64,000 bases of DNA, from the NCBI RefSeq assembly GCF_020509005.1, contig NC_063015.1, positions 5,256,501 through 5,320,500 on the forward strand, written 5' to 3'. The notes under the pieces were generated by a model. That model had not been told where the DNA came from, searched no databases, and saw nothing but the letters and a program-made list of their open reading frames with translations. A program made the translations under genes and the position numbers. Of the stretch, positions 33,332 through 44,645 are shown piece after piece (position 1 is the stretch's first letter; each line of letters opens with the position of its first letter). The DNA comes from Fulvia fulva. Its lineage: Eukaryota; Ascomycota; Dothideomycetes; Mycosphaerellales; Mycosphaerellaceae.

Positions 33332-34384
33332 ACTGGGCAGTCGCGGCCGGCAGTGGTGTGCTGCAAAAAATGTGTGGAGGAGTCGAGGTCGCGTTTGCGG
33401 CGCGAGGCTCGTTCTGCTATTGCTGTTGCTGCTGGTGCTGTGGTGGTGGTGTGGCGGTCGCAGGGAGAAGAATTGATGGTATCCAAGAACAAAGAAGTCG
33501 ACCAAGAAGAAATGCAGCAAGATATAGTATGGCGTCTATTGAGCCAACAATGGTATTGAAGCTGCAATTGTCGCGTCTTCACCTCGAAACTCTAAAGCTC
33601 TCGCCCCACATCTCAGCCATGCGCCTGCAGGGATCTGCACAATCCCTGTGCCCATCGAGACGTTCCAATGCTCCACATACAATAACGTCTACAATATTGG
33701 TGCAACACAATAGGACTTGTCAATGGAACATCACCCGTCTATACTATTGTCAAAATTGATGCTGTGGAGAAGCAATGGCTCGAAGCGACAATGCCATCAA
33801 CGATACTATTGCCATACAATGCACCTCACCACTGTTGTACCCTCTATCGACAATACCATGGCATACTCACATCAGAAACGGCGTGAGTTATACTCGCTGC
33901 AAGGCGACAATACGACTCGCAATACCATTGACAGACAATACACCTTACCATGGCAGTAGCCTGCGTCCACGTCAAGCCCGGGCTTGGGTGCGTGGAGCAG
34001 CCTAGACGCTCCAACGCTGCGTCGCGACAGTGCTAGACACAATATCGCTTCGAGTTGACGGCTGAGGAATGCTATCGTCCTTTGTTACATTTGTGGCAGA
34101 CCTTCGCGCTCGGGGGGGTGCACGAAGCGCTGTCTTGGATCTGCATGTGATTTGGAAGGGTCAGCGAAGTCGGCATATGATAGGGAGAACGTGAGTGTAT
34201 TGTAAAGCCGTTTCATCGTTTCGATCCTACAGTAGCGCATCCGTTATGGGGTGCATTTCAGACCCCGCGAATGCATCGTACATAGCGCTCTCCAAACAGT
34301 ATTAAGCAGTCTTGTGTCCCACCTCATCCGTGTCCCAGCCCGGCGGGAAAGAAAGAATCGGAGGTCGTCCTTGTCGAGGATATC
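33332..34384. other. Intergenic, CAATA-rich segment
   Basis: Between about 33675 and 33955 the word CAATA or its complement TATTG recurs about ten times. No coding signal or transposon end is visible. The left part is the promoter of the gene at 31958-33331. Confidence 0.45.
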
Positions 34385-35001
34385 TTAGACTGCACTATGC
34401 CTGTTGCCAGAACGTCTGCTGAAGAAGCCCATTGCCATGGCTCCCAGAGTCGTGAGGAACCCGATGAACATTAAGGCAGTAGTGGCATCGAAGCGACCAC
34501 AGAAGCCCGACAGCAGGTCACAGCGTCCTTCGTTGCGATACTTGTCCTTCGATCTCAAGATAGCTGAGTTCTGTATACGCATGTCAGCTGAGTTCACATA
34601 CCTGAGAATGAATGTCAACTTACAATGCCTCCAGCGAGAAAGAAGACCGCAGCGAGTGCATCAAGCGCGAGTACAGCAATCCACGGGACGGCGGAGATGA
34701 AGACCGCCGCGAGACCAACAAGTGCGTCGAGTAGGCCAAAGGCGCCGGTGAAGGCGGCGTAGGCGAGGGAAGAGGGAAAGCGGCCCAGAGCGTCGTTGCA
34801 ATCGCGATCGTGCTTGGCGTAAGCTTTGCAGTCGTCGTCGAACTCGTGGACACCTCTCGCTAGCTTGACGCCGACCCCGAGAACTGCTGCGGCGCAGATG
34901 AACTATGCCGGTCAGTACTGTACGTAGGAGGAAATCGTGGCGATATAGCGGCTTACCTGCAAGGCGCGAGTGACGAGAAGACCGATGCGACCCTTCTCCA
35001 T
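34385..35001 (-). CDS. MARVEL-like four-helix membrane protein
   Basis: Exons are 35001-34957, 34902-34624 and 34570-34385 (169 aa). Both introns (34956-34903, GTAAGC...CATAG; 34623-34571, GTAAGT...TACAG) are canonical and keep the frame. Four hydrophobic helices can be traced: around LLVTRALQFICAAAVLGVGV, AYAAFTGAFGLLDALVGLAA, WIAVLALDALAAVFFLAGGI and TALMFIGFLTTLGAMAMGFF. The loop after helix 1 has Cys residues and acidic residues. This layout is typical of the fungal MARVEL family of small integral membrane proteins of plasma membrane or vesicles, most of unknown function. The short tail ends with basic residues. Confidence 0.8.
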
Positions 35002-36916
35002 CTTGCCGGTCTGGCGGGTGTTGGCTGAAGGCGGGAGACGGGTTGCTGTGAAGCTGTTGAAATTGAGATCTCGTGTGGGTATGGTGCTCGAAATATGCGT
35101 GTGTGCGAGTACAATCTGATCTTGGTGGAAAACTGACTGTTCAGTCAGCGGCGGAAGGACGGGAATACCGCTGAAGCAGAGATTCGTGCTGTTTGACAGA
35201 CTCTCGAAGAGCGAAGTGGGCGTTTGCACTTCTTGTAGGACTCACATGTAGGCAAACGCCCTCATGTGGCACAGTCACAGCCCTCAGGCAACACGGCAGC
35301 TGCCGCAGCTTCTGTGCAATGAAACACAATACCATCCCAAACTCGACGCCGGCGCATATTCCTGCTGCTACTATTGGGAACTCTTCTGCTTTCAGCCTTG
35401 GGGCGCCCATACTTGCAGGAAACCGGTGAGGTCGAGTATGCTTTCTGGTCGAATCCTTCTAGGCACCGCCACGATCTAGCAGGCGCCGGATGGAGTCACA
35501 TGTTGGGTCCAGCCGCCTCGTACAATGCGGCACAGCATCGATGCTGGAAATGGGTTGTGTGAGTTTTGAGGGTATTTCGGGCGTTGATTTGAGAATAGCA
35601 CTGGGTGTGTTCCGTCTTGAAGGACAAAGAGCATGCCGCCTCACTGTCCTCGTGCTTTCATAACTCCGGCCCAGAGCGATCGTGGCGAGAGCTCTTCCAT
35701 CTCTGGAGTTCGACGACTGAGAACCGCGCGATGTCCTGCATGGTCCCCGGCTCTGATAAGTCGTCGCACGGAGATGGAGCCACGCGCTGATCTCTGAATG
35801 AGCGATCGATCAGGAGGCAGCCTTCCGAAAGGCGGTCCAAAGCGAACTACACCCGGCTAGCAGATCGTGTCCGCAAAGTGGCTTCTCGAATGGGAGGCAA
35901 ATACCAAATCCAGCGCATGCTTACTTTTTCGGTATGCTTTTCTTGCACGAGGATGGCCGGGGGTCGGGCTCGTACTGAGGCAGAGGGCGTGTGGGAGTAG
36001 TCAGCACGCAAGCACCAGGCGCGGTTGCACGTCGACGTGCCATGTGAGGAACACGCGGATATGGATGGGCGTGGGAGAAGGATCGACATGCTGGCAAGTG
36101 TGGTCCCCCGAATTCCTGGTGAAGAAAGACTCTGGACTTTGCTCGTGCTCGATCATGGCAAGCTCCTGCTCTCAGCAGCGACACGACGAAACCTTCGCTG
36201 TTGCCGCGACAACACCATCACAGAGCGCCGCAAAGACGGAAAACGGGAGCCCACAGGAAGATGGAAGTATCGAATCACACGGCGGCTTTCACCCGACACT
36301 CCGGCATCGGCAGGTTCAAGCTTCTCACGCGGCCGTGGCCGGGAAAAGAAACAAGCAGGCCAAGACGAAATGTCTGCGTGCCCACGCGGCGGCATTGCTT
36401 ATATCAATCAAGCGAAAGGACAATTCTCGAAGGATTGCATGCAGCACTTGGTACGAGACGCGCGCGCAAACGACACAGACAACGTCTCGAGCGCAAGAGG
36501 CGCTTCCTCTCGTATCCTGCCGAAGTGGGTCAGCCGAACGACCGAGACTAGCGATCTGATACCGTTATCTGATTCGGCAAGCCCATCGCTCGTCATCCTT
36601 GCTCCAGTCTTCCGGACGAGCTTCTCTTCTCGTCAGAGTCGTCACGGCAGCTTCGGCCGCGACATGAGTGGGATGAGCAAATTCTCTGCTGTAAGCGAAA
36701 GCTCAACACGAAGGAAGTGGCGTGGTCGGTGCATCGCTGCGGCGTGGTGCTCCCTCCCAGTCCGAGTATTCATCTGCATATCTTATCTTCCATCTTCCTC
36801 CCTGGGATCTACCCGCCCTCTTTTTTTATACCTCACCTACAGTACACCGACCCAAGTGCTTGGTTGCGACTTGGTAGTGCTTGCGCATCCTTCTTTGCGC
36901 CTCGTTGCTAGTCGCT
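35002..36916. other. Long intergenic region with GATA sites
   Basis: No convincing gene. Open frames at 35867-36559 and 36025-36930 overlap in two frames and lack domains. The right side is the promoter of the siderophore transporter, with a pair of SreA-like sites (listed) and a weaker CTCTGATAA at 35751. Confidence 0.55.
36554..36573. promoter_or_regulatory. Paired SreA-like GATA sites
   Basis: ATCTGATAC (36554-36562) and TTATCTGAT (36565-36573, complement ATCAGATAA) form an inverted pair about 345 nt upstream of the siderophore transporter ATG. The iron-responsive GATA repressor of ascomycetes (SreA/Sre1/Urbs1) is known to bind ATCWGATAA. The second site matches exactly, the first in eight of nine. 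I infer repression of the transporter when iron is plentiful. Confidence 0.6.
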
Positions 36917-38903
36917 ATGCGTGTCTTTGACCAGGTCCGCAACAGGCGGACGAACCAGATCGCTGCCGGTACCGATCATGACCAGACTGCCTTCAAGGAT
37001 GAGACGAAGGTGTCGCATGATGTCGAGGGATCGGGATCAGATAGCGACAACCTCAGTCTGGAGGCCAAGGAAGAGAAGAGGATTCAAGAAGCGCCCGATC
37101 AAGTCACTTCCGATGCTCAAGCTGGTATCCAGAAGGCCGAAGCTGCAGCGCTTGTCTGGAGCAAGACGGCCATCTTCGGAGTATACGCATGGTATGCGAC
37201 CATGACAGCAATGTTTCCTTTCGCGCCGACTAACCATCGACAGGATCTGGGTATGCTACTTCATGCTCGCCTTCCAGTCCTCCATCCAGAGCTACGTCAC
37301 CGTCTACGCATACTCGGCCTTCACCACCGCTCCAGCCATCACCACCGCAACGATCCTGTCCAACATCATCGGCGGTGTGCTGAAACTACCCATCGCCAAG
37401 CTGATCAACATCTGGGGACGTGCCGAAGGCTTTATGGTCTTCGTTGTCGTCTACCTCATTGGTCTGATCATCTTGACCGCCAGCAATGGTCCCAACACCT
37501 ACGCTGCTGGCTACGTTCTATACTGGATCGGATACGATGCCATCTACCTGATCTTGGACATCTTCATCGCTGATACCTTTGGTCTGCGAAACCGAGCTTT
37601 GGCATTTGCCTTTGCTTCGACGCCGTTCATCTGCACAGCTTTCACTGGCCCTCTGGCGGCAGACTCCTTCCTGTCCAACAAAGTCACTGGAGCTGGATGG
37701 CGATGGGGTCTTGGAACCTTCGCCATCGTCAACTTCTTCGTCTTCACACCGCTTGCGATTGTGTTCAAGATGTACACGCTCAAGGCGAAGAAGATGGGAC
37801 TGTACAAGAGCAACCCAAGCGGTCGCACGACTACGCAGTCCATCATCCACTACTTCCACGAGTTTGATAGTATGTACCACTCAACAACGTATCAGCTCAT
37901 ACTAATACCTCTCAGTCCCCGGCGCCCTCATCCTTTGCGCTGCCTTCATCCTCTTCCTCCTCCCATTCTCCCTCCAATCCTACGGCCGCATCAACGGCTA
38001 CGACTCCGCCGCCTTCGTCGCCATGGTCGTCATCGGTCTCCTCCTCTTCCCAACCTTCTACATCTGGGAGCGCTACTTCGCACGAGTACACTTCATCCGC
38101 TGGGAGCTCTTCCGCAGCCGCACAGTCCTCGGCGCCTGCATCCTCGCCTCGATCCTGTACTTCTCCTTCTACGCCTGGGACCTGAACTTCTATAACTTTG
38201 TCATTGTCGTTTACGCCCTGCCCGTCAGCTTGGCTGGGTACGTCGGCCAGATCTATAATGTTGGATCTTGCTTCTGGTCTTGTGTGTTTGGTGTGTACAT
38301 CAGGTACACCAAGCATTTCAAGTACGCAGCGCTATTCTTTGGTCTGCCGTTGATGATCTTGGGATCTGGTTTGATGATCAAGTTCCGCGGTGGAGATGGT
38401 GAACTCGGCTACGTTATCATGTGCCAAATCGTGAGTCTTGCCCCCAACGCACCCCTGTGTACCACACTAACAACCCCCAGTTCATCGCCTTCGCAGGCGG
38501 CACCCTCGTCATCTCGGAAGACATGGCCGTCATGTCCGCCGCCGACCGTGAAGGTGTCCCTCTCATGCTCTCCATGCTCTACCTCTTCAGCAGCATGGGC
38601 GGCGCCATCGGCCAAGCCGTCGCTACCGCCATCTACTCCAACACCTTCGTCTCCGCCGCACTCTCGAAGCTACCCGCCAACCGCGCAGCCAAAGCTTCCG
38701 AGCTGTATCTGGGCGGCTACACGCAGCAGATCATGTTCCCACCGGGCACTGTTGAGCGCGAGGCGATCAACTATGCTTGGGGACGCACGCAGTATTATGG
38801 ATGTATTGCGAGTACTTGTATTCTGGTGCTGGCGATTCCGGCTATTGCCGTGTGGAAGAACTATAGGGTTGATCGGCAGCAGAACAAGGGTACGATGCTG
38901 TAG
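36917..38903 (+). CDS. Siderophore-iron transporter (MirB/Sit1-type MFS)
   Basis: Exons are 36917-37191, 37244-37869, 37916-38430 and 38481-38903 (612 aa). All three introns (52, 46, 50 nt) are canonical and keep phase. After a hydrophilic N-terminus of about 95 residues come 14 hydrophobic helices. Sequence such as FQSSIQSYVTVYAYSAF, LKLPIAKLINIWGRAEGF, YYGCIAS and the long last loop with SELYLGGYTQQIMFPPGT is characteristic of fungal siderophore-iron:H+ symporters (Sit1/Mir family), which take up ferric siderophores at the plasma membrane. The upstream SreA-like pair supports iron regulation. No siderophore synthetase is near, so it may take up xenosiderophores. Confidence 0.92.
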
Positions 38904-39562
38904 AGGGTATGACTGAATTTCAGCATTCTTGCAGCATGGTGTGTTGGTGTGATACTGGACTGTTATGATGCGATCGTTGATGTGTACATAGCCACGGCAA
39001 GGAAAGTTCGATACTGCGAAAGTCTGGACTGTTCCAGCTCTGTTGCCTCTGTGTGAGCAAGAGGTGTTACCGCACGACTACGAACAAGACTGCACGAGGA
39101 CTTTCCCTTCGAGGATGCAGAGCTGGTGACTCACATGTAGCCTTCTGGCGTGTGGTCAACGCAAGCTCGAACACCTGCAATGTACCTCCAAATCTCGTGA
39201 TGAAAGGGCGATGCAGTGATATCTCTTCAACCTTGAAGCAAGTGATCGCTGGCTTTGCCAAGAATCAGCCAGTCAGCATCCACAACATGCTGTGCACATC
39301 CTCCATCCGGAGCTCGATCGAAGCTGGAGCCAATGCCATAAAGTCATAAGCGACGTATTGTCGTCAATTCTTCTGCAGTATCCCACGCAATGACCCCCGG
39401 TGAATCACAATTTAGCCTCTGGCGTCACACAGCGATTGATTTGGAGCTCGAGACGGCCTTTTCCTTCTCGCCCAGATCTTGGCCAGGATATCGTCTGCAC
39501 TTTTGCACACCTACTACGTCTCCTCTGCTCAGTGGAAAAGAGGGTGCAAGTCTGCCAGACTT
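38904..39562. other. Intergenic, no supported gene
   Basis: This is the 3' flank of the transporter and upstream DNA of the NTF2-like remnant. Nothing else is recognised. Confidence 0.5.
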
Positions 39563-40271
39563 CGGCAGCGACATCGTACTTTCTTCTGCTCATCCCATTT
39601 CTTGCGAACACTGTCCGAGGACTACCACACGATCATAAATCCACCGAAAATCACAAAAGAATTTCCCAATCTCAAGCTGAATCCTTCGTCAACACTTTCT
39701 GGGCCCTCAAGTCCGGTGAGACCCCCGACCCAAACGCCACAGCCAGCAACCTCTTCACGCAAGACTTCAAAGCTTACCCTGGCTCCTTCAAGTCTCTGCG
39801 CGGCGAAGCGCCTCTAGCAAGTCTTGCACTCCATCTCCCACGCGTCTCTTTCTAACCTCTGCCAGCCCGTCGGTCTAGACCACTACATCGCCTCTGGCCC
39901 ATCCTCTCAAGTCGCACCTCTTCCCGGCCTGGACTCGGACTCCAAGCGCTTCAATTACCCTTCATGGTCGATAGTGGTTCCGAGCACAAGGATGATATCA
40001 TGACCCACTGGTCGTGGGAGGGGATTCGGAGTGGGGAGTACCGAGTCTCGGGGTGGGATTGCTTTAGTATGCGGTGGGAGGAGGGGAGGTGGAAGGTTTG
40101 GAGGTGAGTTCTGCTGCAGAGGCGTTGCTGGATGTCTTCCACCAGATTGTGGCTGATGTTTCTCTACTTGGTAGGATGTCTTTTGACTTTGATACGATTG
40201 CGTGTCAGATCAATCAGGGAGGGAAAGTGGTTGATGGCGATGACTATGACGAAGGTGCTGAGATTGAGTGA
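39563..40271 (+). pseudogene. Broken secreted NTF2-like protein
   Basis: A hydrophobic leader-like segment (SYFLLLIPFLANTVRG) and AESFVNTFWALKSGE with DFKAYPGSFKSLRGEAPL are in one frame. A base later the frame moves, reading VLHSISHASLSNLCQPVGL to SDSKRFNYP. After another one-base shift near 39960 it reads FMVDSGSEHKDDIMTHWSWE with GWDCFSMRWEEGRWKVWR. An intron at 40104-40174 (GTGAGT...GGTAG) leads to a last acidic exon with stop at 40271. The order fits an NTF2/SnoaL-like fold (helical start, curved sheet with Trp-rich strands). No ATG is in frame at the 5' end. Two one-base insertions and the missing start make it a probable pseudogene. Confidence 0.45.
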
Positions 40272-40320
40272 GTGAACTAGGTTGGAAAAAGAGATGAGTG
40301 GGAAGAATCGCATCAAGCAT

Positions 40321-40400
40321 CTGCACGTGTTTGCTTTATTTTGCACGTTTTTGCTCGATTTTGCACGTTCTTGCTCGATTTTGCACGTCTTTGCTCACTC
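40321..40400 (+). repeat. 20-bp tandem repeat, four units
   Basis: Four units of exactly 20 bp begin at 40321, 40341, 40361 and 40381. The core is TTGCACGTTTTTGCTCGATT with a few substitutions. Each unit carries GCACGT, and CACGTG occurs in the first unit. Confidence 0.9.
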
Positions 40401-41564
40401 ACGTGCCACTTTCCGAAGTTGCTGGTAAGTAGAAGACCTTATACAGATTCGCCCGAGAATCTCACCTATGCCACTGCGGATCCGGAGCTGTAGCAAAAGC
40501 GACTCTCCCGACTTCAAGAGATCCGAAGCAAGATAACGACTAGCGAGGTCCCTCTGGCAAATACGATGGCCTTCGCGCTCCAAGAGCGATAGTAATCACA
40601 ACCTGCGTGAAACGCTTCGAGCACCCTAGACCTGTTATACTTTGTTGAAGAGAGGAGTGCGCTGCAACGCTTCTATGTTGCCAGCAGTCACGGCGCTCCG
40701 GTGTTGTTGTTGCGACTAACAAGTGGTGATACAATTACTGAGTAGTCGACCATCTGTCGAGGTCGTGGGCCCTTGCAAGTGCAAAGCTTTACCCGCTCAG
40801 CAGGAGTCGAAGAGTTCTCTGCTATGAACGATGTTGCGAAAATAGGGAGGTGATACCGCGCGGCGAAGCGTGTGGTGGTGTTATGCTGGGTCTCCGAGAG
40901 TCCAGACAGCATGCAACACTCACAGCGAAGCCCAGCGCAATACCGTGATCGATTCGAAAGACATCGTGCCGAATCACCAATCTGCAAGCATGCATAAGAG
41001 AGTCCGATTGCTTGTAGTCCAGAGTCGCTTCTTCTGCTTCTTCCCGAAAGGGGAGGCGGTTTAATCACAGAGTAGGTTGGTATGCTGTGATGAGGCAGAG
41101 AGGCACATCCCGAGGAAGAGGACATCACTGTGCGCTTGAGGTGCCAGCTCCGTGCATAGATTGATCGTGCGTTCTAGCTGCCAGTGCGACCACATCCTTG
41201 TCTTGCATCTCAGTCCCGACGAGTGTCTGCTGCCATCATGTACGTAAAGCACGATGCCGCTCACCCTTGAAGACACATTACACGGATCCTCCCTCCTTCT
41301 ATTCAACGTCGCCGTCTCTTCTCTTACTCGGCTCAACTCGACGCTGGCTTCTGATCTACCTGTGTCATCTCTTCCCTGCACCTTACCGTCCTTGTGGCAC
41401 TCAATCCCCATACTCCTCGCACCACCCGGGTCATCAGTGCTGTTAGAGCCACTAGTGAAACCACCATAGCACCCTCCAAGCTGCGCCCACTCATTCGCCT
41501 GCTCGAAATCAGCGCACTGGTCTCCGATAAATCTTGGCGGGACGACTCACGTACTGCAACTAGC
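40401..41564. other. Intergenic, no supported gene
   Basis: Open frames on both strands (for example 41128-40688 minus) lack domains. It is the 3' flank of the small secreted gene. Confidence 0.5.
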
Positions 41565-41918
41565 CTAAAACCCCCCAGTACATCCATCATTCTCCCAGAC
41601 TCGTATTACGCAAGACCCTAGTCTGGTCAGCTTCACCTCATTCGAACTTCGGGGATTTCACTCACCATGGTCCTCCGGCTTTTCATAGAAAGCTCGATGC
41701 GCGGCCCATGCATACGTAAGATTGTTGAAAGGCGTGTTGTCTTCCCAGTTGCGACATTTGCCGTTGCCTCTGAGTACGTTTGGTCCGCTGACAGAACGAC
41801 CGGCGCACTCGTGGTTGCGGTATCTCTTGAGCCAGATGTCGAAAAGCTCCTTGCCGTGAGCGGGGTTGCGGAAGAGGCTGGTGAAAATGGCGATCAAGGC
41901 CAAGCGCATAGCAAGCAT
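41565..41918 (-). CDS. Small secreted 4-Cys protein (effector candidate)
   Basis: Exons are 41918-41666 and 41617-41565 (101 aa). The intron at 41665-41618 has GTGAGT, CTGAC and CTAG. I chose ATG 41918 because it opens a signal peptide (MLAMRLALIAIFTSLFRNPA). A longer in-frame ATG at 42041 would put that hydrophobic stretch inside. The mature part begins near KELFDIWLKRYRNHEC and has four Cys (HEC, GKC, GSC, DGC), enough for two disulfides, and ends CVIRVWENDGCTGGF. No known domain. The decayed plus-strand relative at 30.3-30.6 kb shows that this is a duplicated family. Upstream and coding DNA are both similar between the copies. Confidence 0.65.
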
Positions 41919-42611
41919 GGCGATGCAGCGGGGTCCAGACGTGGAAGCAGAATTTGGAAGGCCTGCGGTCTTCATGGCGAAGCTGAGGTCAACACTTTGA
42001 TTCATTTGAAAGAAATTGTGCGGAGCATGAAAATTTGACATCTTGACGACACTACTGCCCAGCTGGAGAGCTCAGAAGTCCAAGACGTATATGCTTGCTC
42101 CAAAGATCATATCGTCCAGTCCAGACCCATGGTCGTCAGCTAAGAACCAACATCGTGCGGCCGAGGATTCTGATTCCACGCGGCAGAGGAGACCGAGACA
42201 TCGTTTTCTGGCAAATTCCTGCCACAGGCCGCCCATGACGTGTGAGTCAGATCCGGATCCAGATCCAGACACCGGCAGAGGACACCTGCATACGAGGCCA
42301 GAACACATCAAGGCACTCAAGTCCTGGAGAAAATACCTCTTTGTCAAGCTCCAAGAGTAAAAAGCCGTGGTTGAAGAAATACAATGCCCCTCAAAGAAAT
42401 ATTTTGTCAAGTGGTGGGCTTGGTCTGTCCAAGACGTGATTTACCTCCCAGCTATCCACATGTCAGTTCCCGTCCACAACTTCTAAGACCTATCTCAGAA
42501 ACAGTAAAGACAAGCTGCAGGGCAGCTTTCGTATTCCCAAACTTTTACAGGTGAGTGATTTTCTTAAACATACTGAGAACCAGACACAGATCTCTCGCAT
42601 ACCTTTTCGCC
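41919..42611. other. Intergenic between divergent genes
   Basis: This is a shared promoter region of the secreted protein (minus) and the acidic protein (plus). No clear motif. Its first 120 bases resemble DNA upstream of the decayed copy at 30.3 kb. Confidence 0.5.
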
Positions 42612-43343
42612 ATGTCAGACTACGACTTTTACGCCGACGAACACTACGACAGCGACATCGAAGAAGAAGAGCCCCAACCCATACGCTGCCATTATGGATT
42701 CGTTGACCGCAGCGTCATTGCCGAGGACACCTTCAACGACCTTTTGGAGACCTACCTTCCACTCGGCGTAGATTGGGAGGTCACCGATGAGGCCTGGACT
42801 TTTCATCTTACTGACCTCACCATCACCTTCGCCAACGACTGGGACACCAGTATCGGCGTCGAGGCGGAGAGCGAGATCATGGGTCGCACACGCGTCGATA
42901 GTGTGCGATCCGAGCTCAGAAGCATCGTGCATGCTTCTCTAATGGACCCATCCTGGAGCACAGTAGGGCTTGCCGTAATGCTCCTACAACTCGTCGAGGA
43001 GGCGACCTCGCATGTGCAGGATTTCCAGGCATGGCAACAATCCCGCATGCGGACCCGAGCAGGGAAAGACATCCCTTCTCGCTGGATGGCACAGACTGGC
43101 TTCAATGCCAACTCCGTGGACGCTTACCACAAAGTCCTTGGCAATCCTGTTGGCGTTGATCTCATGACGGTCAATGACACTGTGTCGGACGATGAGGAGG
43201 ATTATGGTGAGTTCCAGGCTGTGCGTGGTCAACACGAACATGAGACCATCGAGCGGAGGGCAGATGAGAAGGTGTCGTGGTTTGACGAGTATCAGACTGC
43301 TCGAGTGACGAATATGGAGGTCCGGGTAGAGCGGCATGCTTGA
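42612..43343 (+). CDS. Hypothetical acidic protein
   Basis: A single exon codes for 243 aa from ATG 42612 (MSDYDFYADEHYDSDIEEEE). An in-frame ATG at 42555 would add 19 hydrophobic/basic residues but is less well placed. The start is very acidic with many Asp/Tyr. The middle is helical (LAVMLLQLVEEATSHVQDFQ). There is no leader or membrane helix. I know no family. It is probably a cytosolic or nuclear protein. Confidence 0.6.
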   Translation: MSDYDFYADEHYDSDIEEEEPQPIRCHYGFVDRSVIAEDTFNDLLETYLPLGVDWEVTDEAWTFHLTDLTITFANDWDTSIGVEAESEIMGRTRVDSVRSELRSIVHASLMDPSWSTVGLAVMLLQLVEEATSHVQDFQAWQQSRMRTRAGKDIPSRWMAQTGFNANSVDAYHKVLGNPVGVDLMTVNDTVSDDEEDYGEFQAVRGQHEHETIERRADEKVSWFDEYQTARVTNMEVRVERHA

Positions 43344-43812
43344 ATCGTATCGGCAATAGTAGAAAATGTCAGCATAAGGGTAGGCAGTAAGTACCCCTTT
43401 AACAACGTTCGTTGTACAAGTCACAGCGCTTTTCCAGGCCTCCAGGCGACGTTTGAGATGGATAAAGATATGACATCGTACATCCGGAGTACACAAGGTG
43501 ATCGATGCTAACAACACGGATGTAGAGATGTCGGTGGTGTGGTTAGAGGATACGAGATGTGCAGACCGCGGCCTTCAATGACATCGCGCCCGGCGGGTCG
43601 AAGCCGAAAACCTCAGGCAAGAACCGACTTCACCTCGCAATGCCATCCGTCCTCCCCTTGACACCAACATCATCACATTCTCTCCACCTCAGATGTCCTT
43701 GTGTCATGACCTCTCTGTGTTCTGTAACTTGTCATATTACACTCATTACCATAGGACCACTGAACGCGCCCAGAGCTTGCAAGACAGACTAGAACACTAT
43801 TCCAGGATCACC
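43344..43812. other. Intergenic, no supported gene
   Basis: This is 3' flank and promoter DNA. No feature beyond chance ORFs. Confidence 0.5.
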
Positions 43813-44369
43813 ATGGACAGCATCACGAAACCCACGCACCTGACCTTCCAGCATGATGGCTCCCTTACGAGACTAGAGACCAATGTTGTCGCCGTGGTCT
43901 CACTTACACAACTCGACGAGCAAGATCGAGCACTTTTCAAGCAAGACAACGACGAAAAGTGGCAAATCGTCCTCACAGAAGCCACCATCTTCCATCCTCA
44001 AGGCGGCGGCCAGCCCTCAGACACAGGCCTCATCACATCCTCCTCATTCGAAAGTTCTATCTTCAACGTCATCGTAGCCAGAACATCCAGGCCACGGTAG
44101 ACGAGTACATCACTGCCAACATGCCAGTTGAAATCGACTGGTGGACCGCCGAGGACTTCAAAGCGAATGGACTGGAGAGGTTAACGCCGGATCCAAGCTT
44201 TTTGATGGGGGGAGAGACGGAGTTCCGTGTTGTGAAAATTGTGGGTGCGGAGGTGTATCCTTGTGGCGGGACGCATGTGGGGAGTACGAAGCTGTGTGGG
44301 AAGACGACGGTGAGGAAGATTGGGAGGAGTAAGGGGACGTCAAGAGTTAGTTATGTTGTTGAGAGGTGA
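43813..44369 (+). pseudogene. AlaX-type tRNA editing protein with central deletion
   Basis: The first part (MDSITKPTHLTFQHDGSL to IFHPQGGGQPSDTG and IFNVIVART) is the N-terminal part of fungal AlaX-like proteins, which hydrolyse mischarged Ser- or Gly-tRNA(Ala). It stops at 44100. In another frame from about 44080 the C-terminal part follows: IQATVDEYITANMPVEIDWW, FLMGGETEFRVV and YPCGGTHVGSTKLCG. The C-x3-H zinc motif is present, but the segment that in the family lies between the halves, with the H-x3-H zinc motif, is missing. A deletion of roughly 70 codons with loss of frame explains this. The remnant cannot bind zinc normally. Confidence 0.75.
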
Positions 44370-44645
44370 TGTTGGGGGGGGGGTATGGAATAGACGTGGT
44401 ATGCTGCGTCCGATGCTGATGGTATAGACCGCGACGGTAATACATGCATGGACCTATGCCGACTTAAACGAGAGCACGCTCAGAAGGCCCAACGTTACAC
44501 AACGGCCACAGGTGAAGACGAAGCCTCGTCACTCTTGGATCATCACATCCATCTCGGCATCACCCGACCGTGAGGTGTCGTCGCTCCTTTGCGAGCGCTC
44601 ACACGTCCCCTAACTTACGAAACCGCGCCCAACCTCAAAGCTGCA
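44370..44645. other. Intergenic spacer
   Basis: This lies between two convergent genes and contains a run of nine G near 44375. No gene. Confidence 0.5.

Noticed and set aside
32513..33559. Plus-strand ORF of 348 codons
   Set aside because: Antisense of the disordered nuclear-type gene. Leu/Val/Cys-rich composition without membrane topology or domain.
12577..38903. Secondary-metabolite or siderophore biosynthetic cluster around the two MFS genes
   Set aside because: No NRPS, PKS, SidA-type monooxygenase or other backbone enzyme lies between or near them, and they are 22 kb apart.
40321..40400. CRISPR-like array
   Set aside because: Units are directly adjacent with no spacers, and the DNA is fungal.
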